This document shows positions 28,595 through 37,863 of a DNA stretch of 61,223 nt, in pieces. Numbering within the stretch: the first letter of the stretch is position 1; each line of letters begins with the position of its first letter. This stretch comes from Acidobacteriaceae bacterium (GTDB taxonomy: Bacteria > Acidobacteriota > Terriglobia > Terriglobales > Acidobacteriaceae): contig PLGG01000041.1 in assembly GCA_003138515.1 (NCBI GenBank), positions 180 to 61,402 on the forward strand. The letters run 5' to 3'. A model generated the notes under the pieces. That model saw only the letters and a program-made list of their open reading frames with translations, was not told the origin of the DNA and ran no database searches. Both the position numbers and the translations under genes were made by a program.

Positions 28595-29784
28595 AACTCT
28601 TCCCCTCACTCGACGCGAAGGACCGCAGGCTGCTCATCGGCTGCCTGGCCGCGGTTCTCGTGCTCGCATTTGTGACTGCATTCTTGTCGCGCAACGAAAA
28701 CAATGACGACAACACTGTGCCCAGTTCCTACTTGACCGGCCGCCACGGCGCACGCGCAGCATACGAGATGCTTGAAGCCAGTGGCTACACCGTGGAGCGT
28801 TGGGAGCAGCCGCTGAGCGATTTGGCGCAACGTGCCGACGAGCAAACCGTGGTGATCTTCGCCGAGCCCGATCAGGGTGACATCGCGACGGAAGATCTGA
28901 AGGCGGTGCGCGACATCGCCGCGCGCGGAGGCCATGTTCTGGTCACAGGGTGGGTGGGAGGCGGACTGGCGCCCGACGGAAACGTTCAACCGCCGTCGCA
29001 GTTTCAGGCGGCGTGCAAGTTGGCGCCGCAGGGGCTCGATCCGCTAGCCGACTCCGGCGAAGTGTGGATGAATCCTGAAGCGGGATGGGGATTCGAACAC
29101 CCGCTCGATCGCGTGCAATACAACTGCTCGGGTACACCTGCGGCCGTCGAGTACACCAGCGGCAAAGGCCAAGTTATCTGGTGGGCAAGCTCCACGCCGC
29201 TCGAAAATGGCTCCATCGGACGCGCCAATAATCTCGACCTCTTTCTGAATGTGCTTGGCTCGCGCGAAGGCCACCACATTTATTGGGACGAATCGCTGCA
29301 TGGCGAGACGCGCACCGAGTGGTTTTACGCGAGCGGGCCGACAATGTGGATGCTGCGTGCCGGACTGGTTGCCATCGCGCTGCTGATTCTCTTCAGCTTC
29401 AGCAGGCGGCGAGGGCCGGTGCGCGATCTGCCCGCTCCCGTGCGCGCCACGCCCGTCGAGTTCCTTGAGGCGCTGGGCTCGCTCTACGCCGAGGCCAAGG
29501 CTTCAGCAACGGCGGTTGAGCTTGCTTACGAGCGCTTCCGCCGCAGGATGGGCGACCTGTGCGGGCTGAAAGGCGCGAAGATGAGTGCGGAGGAGTTGGC
29601 CGCAGCATTGCGCCGCCGCTTCCCGCAGGCTGCACCGGAACTCGAAAAGGATCTGGCCGATTGCGAAGAGGCCGCGACCAACGACAAGCTTCCGCCAAAA
29701 AGCGCGCTGGCGCTGGTGCAGGCGCTCAGCCGGCACAGCGATTTGCTGGCCGCTGCGGCGAGGGCGGGTCCGGCGCATCGATGA
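28591..29784 (+). CDS. DUF4350 domain membrane protein
   Basis: A 397-residue protein: N-terminal helix (LLIGCLAAVLVLAFVTAFL), an extracytoplasmic DUF4350 domain (SSYLTGRHGARAAYEMLEASGYTVERWEQPL, then VVIFAEPDQGDI and GGHVLVTGW), a second helix near 255-270 (AGLVAIALLILFSF), and a cytosolic helical tail. The domain resembles the ABC-transporter-associated GATase-like fold. It overlaps the DUF4129 gene by four bases and precedes moxR by 55 bases. It is a regular member of MoxR-DUF58-DUF4129 clusters; its role is unknown. Confidence 0.87.
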   Translation: MKLFPSLDAKDRRLLIGCLAAVLVLAFVTAFLSRNENNDDNTVPSSYLTGRHGARAAYEMLEASGYTVERWEQPLSDLAQRADEQTVVIFAEPDQGDIATEDLKAVRDIAARGGHVLVTGWVGGGLAPDGNVQPPSQFQAACKLAPQGLDPLADSGEVWMNPEAGWGFEHPLDRVQYNCSGTPAAVEYTSGKGQVIWWASSTPLENGSIGRANNLDLFLNVLGSREGHHIYWDESLHGETRTEWFYASGPTMWMLRAGLVAIALLILFSFSRRRGPVRDLPAPVRATPVEFLEALGSLYAEAKASATAVELAYERFRRRMGDLCGLKGAKMSAEELAAALRRRFPQAAPELEKDLADCEEAATNDKLPPKSALALVQALSRHSDLLAAAARAGPAHR

Positions 29785-29839
29785 GGACTGCGTGGCCCAC
29801 AACGATACGATCAATTGAGCTAAAAGCAAGGAGATCGGA

Positions 29840-30838
29840 ATGACCGAGGAAAGAAACATTGAACAAGGCGCGGCGCCTCAGGCGGCGTCTTTGCCGGCGA
29901 CTCAACAGTTGCTCGCAGCATCGCGCGCGGAGCTGGGACGCGTGATCGCAGGACAAAGCGAAGTGATCGGCGAAGTTCTGGTCGCTGTGCTGACGCAGGG
30001 CCACGCGCTGCTCGAAGGCGTGCCGGGAATCGCCAAGACGCTCATCGTGAAGTCGGTGGGCCGCCTGCTTGGTCTCGGCTTCCAGCGCGTGCAGGGCACG
30101 CCGGACCTGATGCCCGCCGACATTCTCGGTACTACGATGTTCCGGCCTGGAACCGACACGTTTACTTTTCACGCTGGGCCGGTGTTTACCGATCTGCTTC
30201 TTGTCGACGAGATCAATCGAATGCCTCCGCGCACGCAGGCGGCGCTGCTGGAATGCATGGAAGAGCGGCACGTGACGAGCGACGGTGTCCAGCGCCCGCT
30301 TCCGCCTTGGTTCACCGTCTTCGCCACCGAGAACCCGATCGACTTCGAGGGCACGTATCCGCTGCCCGAGGCGCAGCTCGATCGATTTCTGCTGAAGATC
30401 AAAGTGAGTTATCCAGCACCCGAAGAAGAACGGCAGATGCTCGAGCGGCATCACGGCAGCGGCTCGAACCTGCTGGAAGATGCGAAGATCCAGCCGCTCT
30501 CTCCTCAGCTTCTCGCCGCCGCGCGCGACGAAATTCTCCGCATCCGCGTCGAACAAGATCTCTACGGCTACATTCTCGATCTTGTTCGCCGGACGCGCGA
30601 GTGGCCCATGCTGGCGCTTGGCGCGAGCCCCCGCGCGGCCATTTGCCTGCTGCGCGTGGCGCAGGCCTTCGCCGCCTTCGAGGACCGCGACTACATTATT
30701 CCCGACGATGTGAAGCGCGCAGTTCTGCCCGCACTGCGGCATCGCATTCTGCTTAAGCCCGAGGCGGAGCTCGAAGGATTCGACTCCGATCGCGTGCTCG
30801 GCGACGTGGTGGCCGCGGTTGCGGTGCCGCGCCGGTAA
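29840..30838 (+). CDS. MoxR-family AAA+ ATPase
   Basis: MoxR ATPases act as chaperones for VWA-domain partners, often in envelope or metal-insertion processes. The 332-residue protein has Walker A GVPGIAKT (60-67), Walker B LLLVDEIN (119-126), sensor 1 FATENPID and the C-terminal lid RAAICLLRVAQAFAAFEDRDYIIPDDV. AAGGAGA precedes the ATG. In this window the expected partner, the DUF58 gene, is displaced downstream by a two-gene toxin-antitoxin module, while the DUF4350 and DUF4129 genes lie just upstream. Confidence 0.95.
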   Translation: MTEERNIEQGAAPQAASLPATQQLLAASRAELGRVIAGQSEVIGEVLVAVLTQGHALLEGVPGIAKTLIVKSVGRLLGLGFQRVQGTPDLMPADILGTTMFRPGTDTFTFHAGPVFTDLLLVDEINRMPPRTQAALLECMEERHVTSDGVQRPLPPWFTVFATENPIDFEGTYPLPEAQLDRFLLKIKVSYPAPEEERQMLERHHGSGSNLLEDAKIQPLSPQLLAAARDEILRIRVEQDLYGYILDLVRRTREWPMLALGASPRAAICLLRVAQAFAAFEDRDYIIPDDVKRAVLPALRHRILLKPEAELEGFDSDRVLGDVVAAVAVPRR

Positions 30839-30861
30839 GATTGTAGTAAGATGAAGGTAGT

Positions 30862-31095
30862 ATGAAAACAAAAACTTCGATTACCCTTTCGGCGCCCCTT
30901 CTAGTCAAGATTGACAGGCAGATCGGCAAACGCGGCTCGCGTTCGGCATACATCGAGAAGGTGCTCCACGATCACTTTCGGGATTCAGCCCGGCGGGCGA
31001 TCCAAATGCGCGATCGGGAGTTGATCGATGCTGCAGCTGACCGGCTAAACAAGGAAATGGAAGATGTTCTGCATTTTCAGGCTCCATATCTTTAA
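30862..31095 (+). CDS. Ribbon-helix-helix antitoxin-like protein
   Basis: A 77-residue protein beginning MKTKTSITLSAPLLVKIDRQIGKRGSRSAYIEKVLHDHF, a typical CopG/MazE-type ribbon-helix-helix DNA-binding domain. A helical, charged C-terminus (RDRELIDAAADRLNKEMEDVL) would bind the toxin. It starts 23 bases after moxR with GAAGGT as ribosome site, and the direct repeat GTAGTA lies at 30843 and 30857 as a possible operator. The MazF-like gene follows after 135 bases, which is wide for such a pair. Confidence 0.85.
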   Translation: MKTKTSITLSAPLLVKIDRQIGKRGSRSAYIEKVLHDHFRDSARRAIQMRDRELIDAAADRLNKEMEDVLHFQAPYL

Positions 31096-31230
31096 CTCCA
31101 ATGAGAAGGGGTATTTAACCCATCGTGCGGGTCCAACTGCCGGCGGAAATGATTGACGCATCTCTGAGGAAGTGCTCTCCTCCAGCGAGAACGAGGCGGC
31201 GATCCAGTCACCCCGCCTCTATATGGTGCT

Positions 31231-31566
31231 ATGAAGAGAGGCGAGCTTTATCTCGTAACTGATCCCGCCGGCGACCCCAAGCGCCAGCGAGTCTTCGTGG
31301 TCGTTAGCCACCAGGGCCTAATCGACTCACGCTTCTCCACTGTTGTCTGCGCCCCTGTCTATACGAGCGGCGAGGGTCTGGGGACTCAGGTCGCGATTGG
31401 GCCAGACGAGGGTCTGAAACATGAGAGCTGGATTATGTGCGACAACCTGGCGAGCATTCGCAGGTCTCAGCTGACTCGATACTTGGGCTCTCTTTCGGCG
31501 GCAAAGATGCGCAGGTTGAACAACTCCCTGGCGGTGGCTCTCGATTTGCCAATCGAGGTCCAATGA
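31231..31566 (+). CDS. MazF/PemK-family toxin
   Basis: A 111-residue MazF/PemK-fold protein: [46 protein letters not shown], then [24 protein letters not shown] and a final helix. The conserved RGE/KRQRV and the IMCDNL strand followed by SIRRSQL match the RNA-cleaving MazF family. It forms a toxin-antitoxin pair with the RHH gene upstream. Its stop codon overlaps the ATG of the DUF58 gene (ATGA at 31563-31566), so toxin and DUF58 translation are coupled. The gap at 31096-31230 has no reading frame of note. Confidence 0.88.
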   Translation: MKRGELYLVTDPAGDPKRQRVFVVVSHQGLIDSRFSTVVCAPVYTSGEGLGTQVAIGPDEGLKHESWIMCDNLASIRRSQLTRYLGSLSAAKMRRLNNSLAVALDLPIEVQ

Positions 31567-32966
31567 TTTCGCCTTCACTCCATCCTGAGCCAGTGCGATC
31601 CGCTTGCCGGCCGAGCGGCCGTTTTGCGTTTGGCCTCACACCGCGGACCATTTGGCTGCTGGCCGCTGGTCTCGTGTTCGCGCTTCCGGGATTCTTTCGG
31701 GCAACCTGGGGATATGGAATGCTCGCCTGGGACGCGCTGGTGCTTCTCGCGGTGATTCTTGACGGACTGCGGTTGCCGGCCGCGCAGCGAATCACGATCG
31801 AGCGCTCGTGGAACAATGCGCCTGCACTCGATAGCGAGACGGAGATTCAACTGGCCGTTGAGCACAGCGGCGAGACGATTCTCGAATGCCATTTGATCGA
31901 TGACTTGCCAGACGCGCTCGTCGCGGCGCCCGCCACGCGAAATCTACGCGTCTTTCCTCGCGTCCGCGCCACGCTGCGCTACGAAATCGAGCCGCGCGAA
32001 CGCGGCGATGTGCAAGCCGGAGCGGTTTATATTCGCTATGCGTCGCCGCTTGGCCTCGTGGAGCGCTGGGCGATGGCCCCACTCGAACAGCCCGTGCGCG
32101 TCTATCCGGCGCTGCGCCAGGGCGAGGATCAGGAGATTTTTCTGGCTCGCGGCCGCCAGATCGATTTGCAGCTTCGCCGGGCGCGCGAGCGCGGATTGGG
32201 GCGCGACTTCGAGAGCCTCCGCGAATATCTCGAGGGCGACGACTTGCGCGACGTCTGCTGGACAGCGACAGCGCGCCGCGGCCAGTTGATCACGCGCAGC
32301 TATCAGACCGAGCGCAGCCAGGCGGTCTGGATCGTGCTCGATGCGGGCCGGTTGCTGCGCGGCCGAATCTTCAGCGGCGGCGGCGAAGCGGACCGGCGCG
32401 GCCATTCCAAACTCGACTACGCCTGCTCCACCGCCGTCGCGCTCGCGCAACTGGCGCTTTTCTCCGGTGATCGCGTGGGCCTCCTCGTCTACGGACAGCA
32501 TGTGCAGCAGCGGGTTCTTCCCGGCCGCGGACCTGCGCATCTGCGGCAAATTGTCGAAGCGCTCGCACAGGCACGCGCCGAATTAAGCGAGGCCGACCAC
32601 CTGCGCGCCACGGCCACGCTCAGCCGCTGGCAGCCGCGGCGGGCGCTCGTCCTTTGGATCACTGACCTGGCCGAAACCGCCATGCGGCCAGAGGTCATCG
32701 ACGGTGCGATGCAGCTGCTTCGTCGCCACGTGCTGTTGTTTGTTGCCATGGCCCAGCCCGACGTCGCAGCCATCGCCAATGCGCGGCCCAAGAACGTAGA
32801 AGAAATGTTCCGCGCCTCGGCAGCACAAGAACTGACCACGCGCCGAGAATTGCTGCTGGCACGCCTCCGAGACCAGGGCGCGCTCACGCTCGACCTCGAT
32901 CCCGCGCGGCTCACCTCGGCGGTGCTGAATCAATATTTGAGGGTGAAAGAACGGGCGATGGTTTAG
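31563..32966 (+). CDS. DUF58 (VWA-like) protein
   Basis: A 467-residue protein with two N-terminal helices ([30 protein letters not shown]), an extracytoplasmic or juxtamembrane beta domain, the DUF58 signature ([29 protein letters not shown]), and a VWA-like domain with [11 protein letters not shown], whose MIDAS-type DxSxS is reduced to DAGR. DUF58 proteins are the usual clients of MoxR ATPases. The ATG at 31563 overlaps the mazF stop; the longer frame to 31437 only shadows mazF. Last gene of the plus-strand cluster. Confidence 0.9.
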   Translation: MISPSLHPEPVRSACRPSGRFAFGLTPRTIWLLAAGLVFALPGFFRATWGYGMLAWDALVLLAVILDGLRLPAAQRITIERSWNNAPALDSETEIQLAVEHSGETILECHLIDDLPDALVAAPATRNLRVFPRVRATLRYEIEPRERGDVQAGAVYIRYASPLGLVERWAMAPLEQPVRVYPALRQGEDQEIFLARGRQIDLQLRRARERGLGRDFESLREYLEGDDLRDVCWTATARRGQLITRSYQTERSQAVWIVLDAGRLLRGRIFSGGGEADRRGHSKLDYACSTAVALAQLALFSGDRVGLLVYGQHVQQRVLPGRGPAHLRQIVEALAQARAELSEADHLRATATLSRWQPRRALVLWITDLAETAMRPEVIDGAMQLLRRHVLLFVAMAQPDVAAIANARPKNVEEMFRASAAQELTTRRELLLARLRDQGALTLDLDPARLTSAVLNQYLRVKERAMV

Positions 32967-32989
32967 CGCAAGACCGCGCGGCAATCGCG

Positions 32990-33955
32990 CTATTTCGCTT
33001 GCCACCTTAACGGCCGGAACAGCCAGACCAGGAGCAGCGTGAAGAGCAAGCCGCCAACGGTGAATTTAAGCGGAACGGGTGCTTTCGAGGGCGAGAAGAA
33101 TCCTTCGAGCGTGCCGGCGATGACGAGCAGCGGAATGACGCCGGAGACGAGGCGCGTGGCTTCGACGCCTGCCAGAGCGATGGAGTCGCGCCGGCGATAC
33201 AGCCCCGGAAACAGCACGCCATGAGCGAGGCGCAGCCCTGCGCCGCCGGCTAGGACGATCGAAGGCAGCTCCAGCGAGCCGTGCGGCGCTACAAAGCTCC
33301 ACAAATCGACCGACATGCCATGTTGCGCGCAGGCCACGCCGATGACGCCCAGCAAGAGCCCGTTGAAAAACATGGAGTAGACCGGCCCGAGGCCAAAGAC
33401 GATGCCGCCGGCGAAGGCGATAAAGCAGACGCTGAGATTGTTGGTCATGATCGCGCTCGATGCCACGGGCTCGATGCCGACAATCGAATGGGTCCACATT
33501 TCGTGACGCTCGATGGTCTCGACCATGGCCGGCCCCAGCATGTGGCGCATGAACTGCGGACGCGCCAGCGTGAGCACCGAGCCGAGCGATGCGCCGGACA
33601 GCGTGATGAACAGAGCCAGCAGCACATAGCGGATTTGACGTTGCACGATAGCCGGATATTCGTCGCGCAGAAAATAGAAGATCTTGAGGAAGCCTTTGCG
33701 GCGGCTGGAATAGATGATATGGTGGGCGCGAGCCAATAACTGGTTGACGTGCTCGGCGTAGGCCCGCGCCGTGGTGTCCTGGCGCAACGTGGACAAATCG
33801 CTGGCCGCCTGCCGGTAGAGCAGCGCGGTTTCGCGCAACTCGGCGCGCGAAAGGTGCCGTACGTCGGCCGCCCCGGCCTCACCGAGCAGCGCGGCCAGAC
33901 GGTCCCAGTAAGGCCGGCGCTTCGCGAGCCACTGATTGGAGAGAATAGTTGCCAT
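32990..33955 (-). CDS. SpoIIM-family (DUF95) membrane protein
   Basis: A 321-residue membrane protein of the SpoIIM/DUF95 family: a helical cytosolic N-terminus (about 1-100), then six or so membrane helices with the family motif NNLSVCFIAFAGGIVFGLGPVYSMFFNGLLLGV and GSLELPSIVLAGGAGLRL. In spore formers SpoIIM takes part in peptidoglycan-dependent engulfment; in non-sporulating bacteria it pairs with RDD and MoxR/DUF58 genes, as here. The ATG at 33953-33955 shares two bases with the divergent RDD ATG; no ribosome site is visible in front of it. Confidence 0.9.
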   Translation of the reverse strand: MATILSNQWLAKRRPYWDRLAALLGEAGAADVRHLSRAELRETALLYRQAASDLSTLRQDTTARAYAEHVNQLLARAHHIIYSSRRKGFLKIFYFLRDEYPAIVQRQIRYVLLALFITLSGASLGSVLTLARPQFMRHMLGPAMVETIERHEMWTHSIVGIEPVASSAIMTNNLSVCFIAFAGGIVFGLGPVYSMFFNGLLLGVIGVACAQHGMSVDLWSFVAPHGSLELPSIVLAGGAGLRLAHGVLFPGLYRRRDSIALAGVEATRLVSGVIPLLVIAGTLEGFFSPSKAPVPLKFTVGGLLFTLLLVWLFRPLRWQAK

Positions 33956-34826
33956 GGAGCCGATTGGAGATCAGCTTAACATCGACACCCCGGAGCTCGT
34001 GGCTATCGAGTTGCCTCTGGCCGGCGTCGGGAGCCGCTTCATTGCCATTCTCGTCGACTATCTGATCTGGGGATTTGTCTTTCTTATTCTCGGCATCGTG
34101 GCCGCGATCATCATTCCCGCGCTGCATTTTTTCGGCGGCATTTCAGCCAATTGGGCGATCGGGATCTTCGTACTCATCGTCTTCCTGTTGCAATGGGGCT
34201 ACTTCGCGCTGTTTGAGGCTTTCGGCAACGGACGCACGCCGGGCAAACGTGTGGCCAGAATTCGCGTTATTCATCAGTCCGGGCGCGGCATCAATTTCGT
34301 AGAGGCTCTGGCCCGCAACCTGGTTCGCTTCGTCGATTATCTGCCGGGCTTCTATGCAGTGGGCATTGTCGCGATTTTCCTCAGCCGGCGCAATCAGCGG
34401 CTCGGCGACATGGTTGCCGGAACGCTTGTGGTTCGCGACCGCGAGGTCGATTCGCCGCACTGGGGCGAGAACACTTCGCGCACCTTTACCGCGCCGACGC
34501 TGATTGCGGGGTCGCCTACTCCTTTGGCCGGGTCACCGGGGACAGGGCCGGGTCCGTGGGACGGTCCGTGGGGGGGTCCGCCGCACCTGCGCGTTGTGTT
34601 GCCTGCGCCGGCACTGGCCAAGCTCTCCGCCTCCGATCTCGAGGTGCTGGAAGGCTTCTTCGCGCGACGCCTCGACATGGACCTGACTACGCGCGCCACT
34701 CTGGCCGGCCGCATCGCCTCGGCTCTTTGCGCCAAGTCGGGTCTCACGATTCCACAGGACACGAGCGTGGAGACATTTCTCGAGGCTGTTGCGCATCAAT
34801 TCCGCGGGCTGGGGCGAATGAATTGA
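33954..34826 (+). CDS. RDD-family membrane protein
   Basis: A 290-residue protein with the RDD domain: GSRFIAILVDYLIWGF, FFLLQWGYFALFEAFGNGRTPGKRVARIRVI and FVEALARNLVRFVDYLPGFYAVG, four or so helices in total. It has a long cytosolic C-terminal part containing a Gly/Pro-rich spacer (GSPGTGPGPWDGPWGGPP) and a helical end. GGAGAG lies nine bases before the ATG. It diverges from spoIIM with overlapping start codons. RDD proteins are common members of MoxR/DUF58/SpoIIM clusters; transport roles have been proposed for some. Confidence 0.9.
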   Translation: MEPIGDQLNIDTPELVAIELPLAGVGSRFIAILVDYLIWGFVFLILGIVAAIIIPALHFFGGISANWAIGIFVLIVFLLQWGYFALFEAFGNGRTPGKRVARIRVIHQSGRGINFVEALARNLVRFVDYLPGFYAVGIVAIFLSRRNQRLGDMVAGTLVVRDREVDSPHWGENTSRTFTAPTLIAGSPTPLAGSPGTGPGPWDGPWGGPPHLRVVLPAPALAKLSASDLEVLEGFFARRLDMDLTTRATLAGRIASALCAKSGLTIPQDTSVETFLEAVAHQFRGLGRMN

Positions 34827-35006
34827 GCCTGATGGAATGATTCACTGCCGGGCACAATTCCGAATTCAGGGGGTATATTAGGATTTTGCCTGGATTGCGT
34901 CGGCGGCTGAGCGGAATCCTGCGAAGGCCGAAGCGATTTTTCAAGAACAGCCCGGATTTGCGGCAGACTCGTCGCACCGGCAATGGGACACGAGGAGAGC
35001 AAGAAC

Positions 35007-35480
35007 ATGGCCAAGAGCGTGAACAAAGTATTTCTTCTAGGCAACGTAGGCAAGGACCCGGAGATTCGTGCGACAGGCGGCGGCACCATGGTGGCCAACT
35101 TTGGACTTGCCACCAGCGAGCGGACTAAGGATGGTCAAGGAAACTGGCAGGATCGCACCGAGTGGCACAACATCGTGGTCTATGGGCGTTTGGCGGAAAT
35201 TGTGCGCGACTACGTGAAGAAGGGCTCGAAGCTTTTCGTCGAGGGACGGCTGCAGACGCGCAACTGGGACGACAAGGAACACGCGGGCAGAAAGGTCTAC
35301 CGCACCGAAATCATCGTCAACGATCTCTCGCTTCTTTCGGGGCGCGACGATTCGCAGGGCGGGTACAGCCGTTCGTCGAGCTCTCAAAATGCCGCGGCGA
35401 ACGAGGACCAGCGCCAGCCCGCCGCCCAGGACGACTTTGCGCAGTCAGCCGAAATCTCCGACGACGACATTCCGTTTTAA
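35007..35480 (+). CDS. ssb: Single-stranded DNA-binding protein SSB
   Basis: SSB coats single-stranded DNA and recruits repair and replication partners. The 157-residue protein begins MAKSVNKVFLLGNVGKDPEIR, has the OB fold up to about residue 110 (WHNIVVYGRLAEIVRDYVKKGSKLFVEGRLQTR), a Gln/Ser/Ala linker and the acidic partner-binding tip SDDDIPF. GGAGAGCAAG precedes the ATG at 35007. A G-tract array starts two bases after the stop codon. Confidence 0.97.
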   Translation: MAKSVNKVFLLGNVGKDPEIRATGGGTMVANFGLATSERTKDGQGNWQDRTEWHNIVVYGRLAEIVRDYVKKGSKLFVEGRLQTRNWDDKEHAGRKVYRTEIIVNDLSLLSGRDDSQGGYSRSSSSQNAAANEDQRQPAAQDDFAQSAEISDDDIPF

Positions 35481-35481
35481 A

Positions 35482-35530
35482 GGCAGGGGACAAGGGAGCG
35501 AGGGAGCAAGGGAACAAGGGAACGAGCGAC
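35482..35530 (+). repeat. G-tract octamer array after ssb
   Basis: Five runs of three or four G on an 8-base period (GGGGACAA, GGGAGCGA, GGGAGCAA, GGGAACAA, GGGAACGA), starting directly after the TAA. It uses the same units as the array after the cpaE-like gene 33 kb away. Confidence 0.85.
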
Positions 35531-35552
35531 CGGCGAGTTGCTGCGGAGGCGT

Positions 35553-35578
35553 AGGATCGCTCGATAAACGGCGATCCT
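35553..35578. repeat. Hairpin between ssb and the PPC gene
   Basis: AGGATCGC and GCGATCCT are perfect inverted arms around 10 bases. There is no T-run. It may act with the G-tract array as a 3' structure of the ssb transcript. Confidence 0.45.
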
Positions 35579-35621
35579 CACTTTGCGGCGCTGCCAATGC
35601 TCGCGGCCAGGGAGAATCCGA

Positions 35622-36170
35622 ATGAAGAAACTCTTCTTTGTTGCACTGCTGGCATCGTGCATGATGCTGCCGGCGCAGGAGACGCGCCGCGAGGTCACCA
35701 ATTCCTCAGGCAATCCGGCCGTCGACTCGAAGCCGAACAGCACCGATGTGCCCGATGTCTTTGCCGTCAGCGGGCACCTCGAGCGGATCGTCGTGCTTCG
35801 TTTCAAATTCGGCGCCGATCTGCTCGCCGGCCTCGAAAAAATGATCGCGCAGGAGAAGATTAAGAACGCCGTCATTCTCTCCGGATTCGGATCGGTACGC
35901 GGCTACCAGTTGCACATGGTGTCCAATCGCGACATGCCGGCGAAGATACTGTTCGTCAAGAACCCCACTGCGCCCGCCGACATTATTGGCATGAGTGGCA
36001 TGGTCATGAACGGCCGCATTCATCCGCACATCACGCTGGCCAACGGCGATAAGGCGTTCGGGGGCCATCTCGAGCCGGAGACCACTGTCTTTACTTTTGC
36101 CGTTGTCACTCTGGGCGTCCTCGACGATTCGATCGACATGAGCCGCTTCGACGATTCGTCGTATCGGTAG
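35622..36170 (+). CDS. Exported PPC (DUF296)-domain protein
   Basis: A 182-residue protein with a signal peptide (MKKLFFVALLASC); LASC could be a lipobox with Cys13. The PPC/DUF296 domain follows: FKFGADLLAGLEKMIAQEKIKNAVILSGFGSVRGYQLHM, then HPHITLANGD (His134, His136) and GGHLEPETTVFTFAVV (His149). These histidines form the metal site of prokaryotic PPC trimers. The domain is best known in plant AT-hook nuclear proteins and as small cytosolic bacterial proteins, so an exported form is unusual. CAGGGAGAA precedes the ATG. It converges on malQ with 7 bases between stops. Confidence 0.85.
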   Translation: MKKLFFVALLASCMMLPAQETRREVTNSSGNPAVDSKPNSTDVPDVFAVSGHLERIVVLRFKFGADLLAGLEKMIAQEKIKNAVILSGFGSVRGYQLHMVSNRDMPAKILFVKNPTAPADIIGMSGMVMNGRIHPHITLANGDKAFGGHLEPETTVFTFAVVTLGVLDDSIDMSRFDDSSYR

Positions 36171-36177
36171 CCGCTGC

Positions 36178-37734
<1,557 letters not shown>

Positions 37735-37802
37735 GAAGCCGATATTACCGGATTGCCGGTCGCAACAACCGGCTTGCGCTGACTGCTGCTGCGCGCACAG
37801 AG

Positions 37803-37834
37803 AAAAAGGCCCGCAACCATTACGGCTGCGGGCC
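37803..37834 (-). terminator. Terminator after the ppiD-like gene
   Basis: GGCCCGCA and TGCGGGCC form an 8-bp stem. On the minus strand five T follow. It lies 30 bases past the ppiD-like stop. Confidence 0.85.
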
Positions 37835-37863
37835 TGTGATGCGTGCCTGGATTCGCGTCGAGC

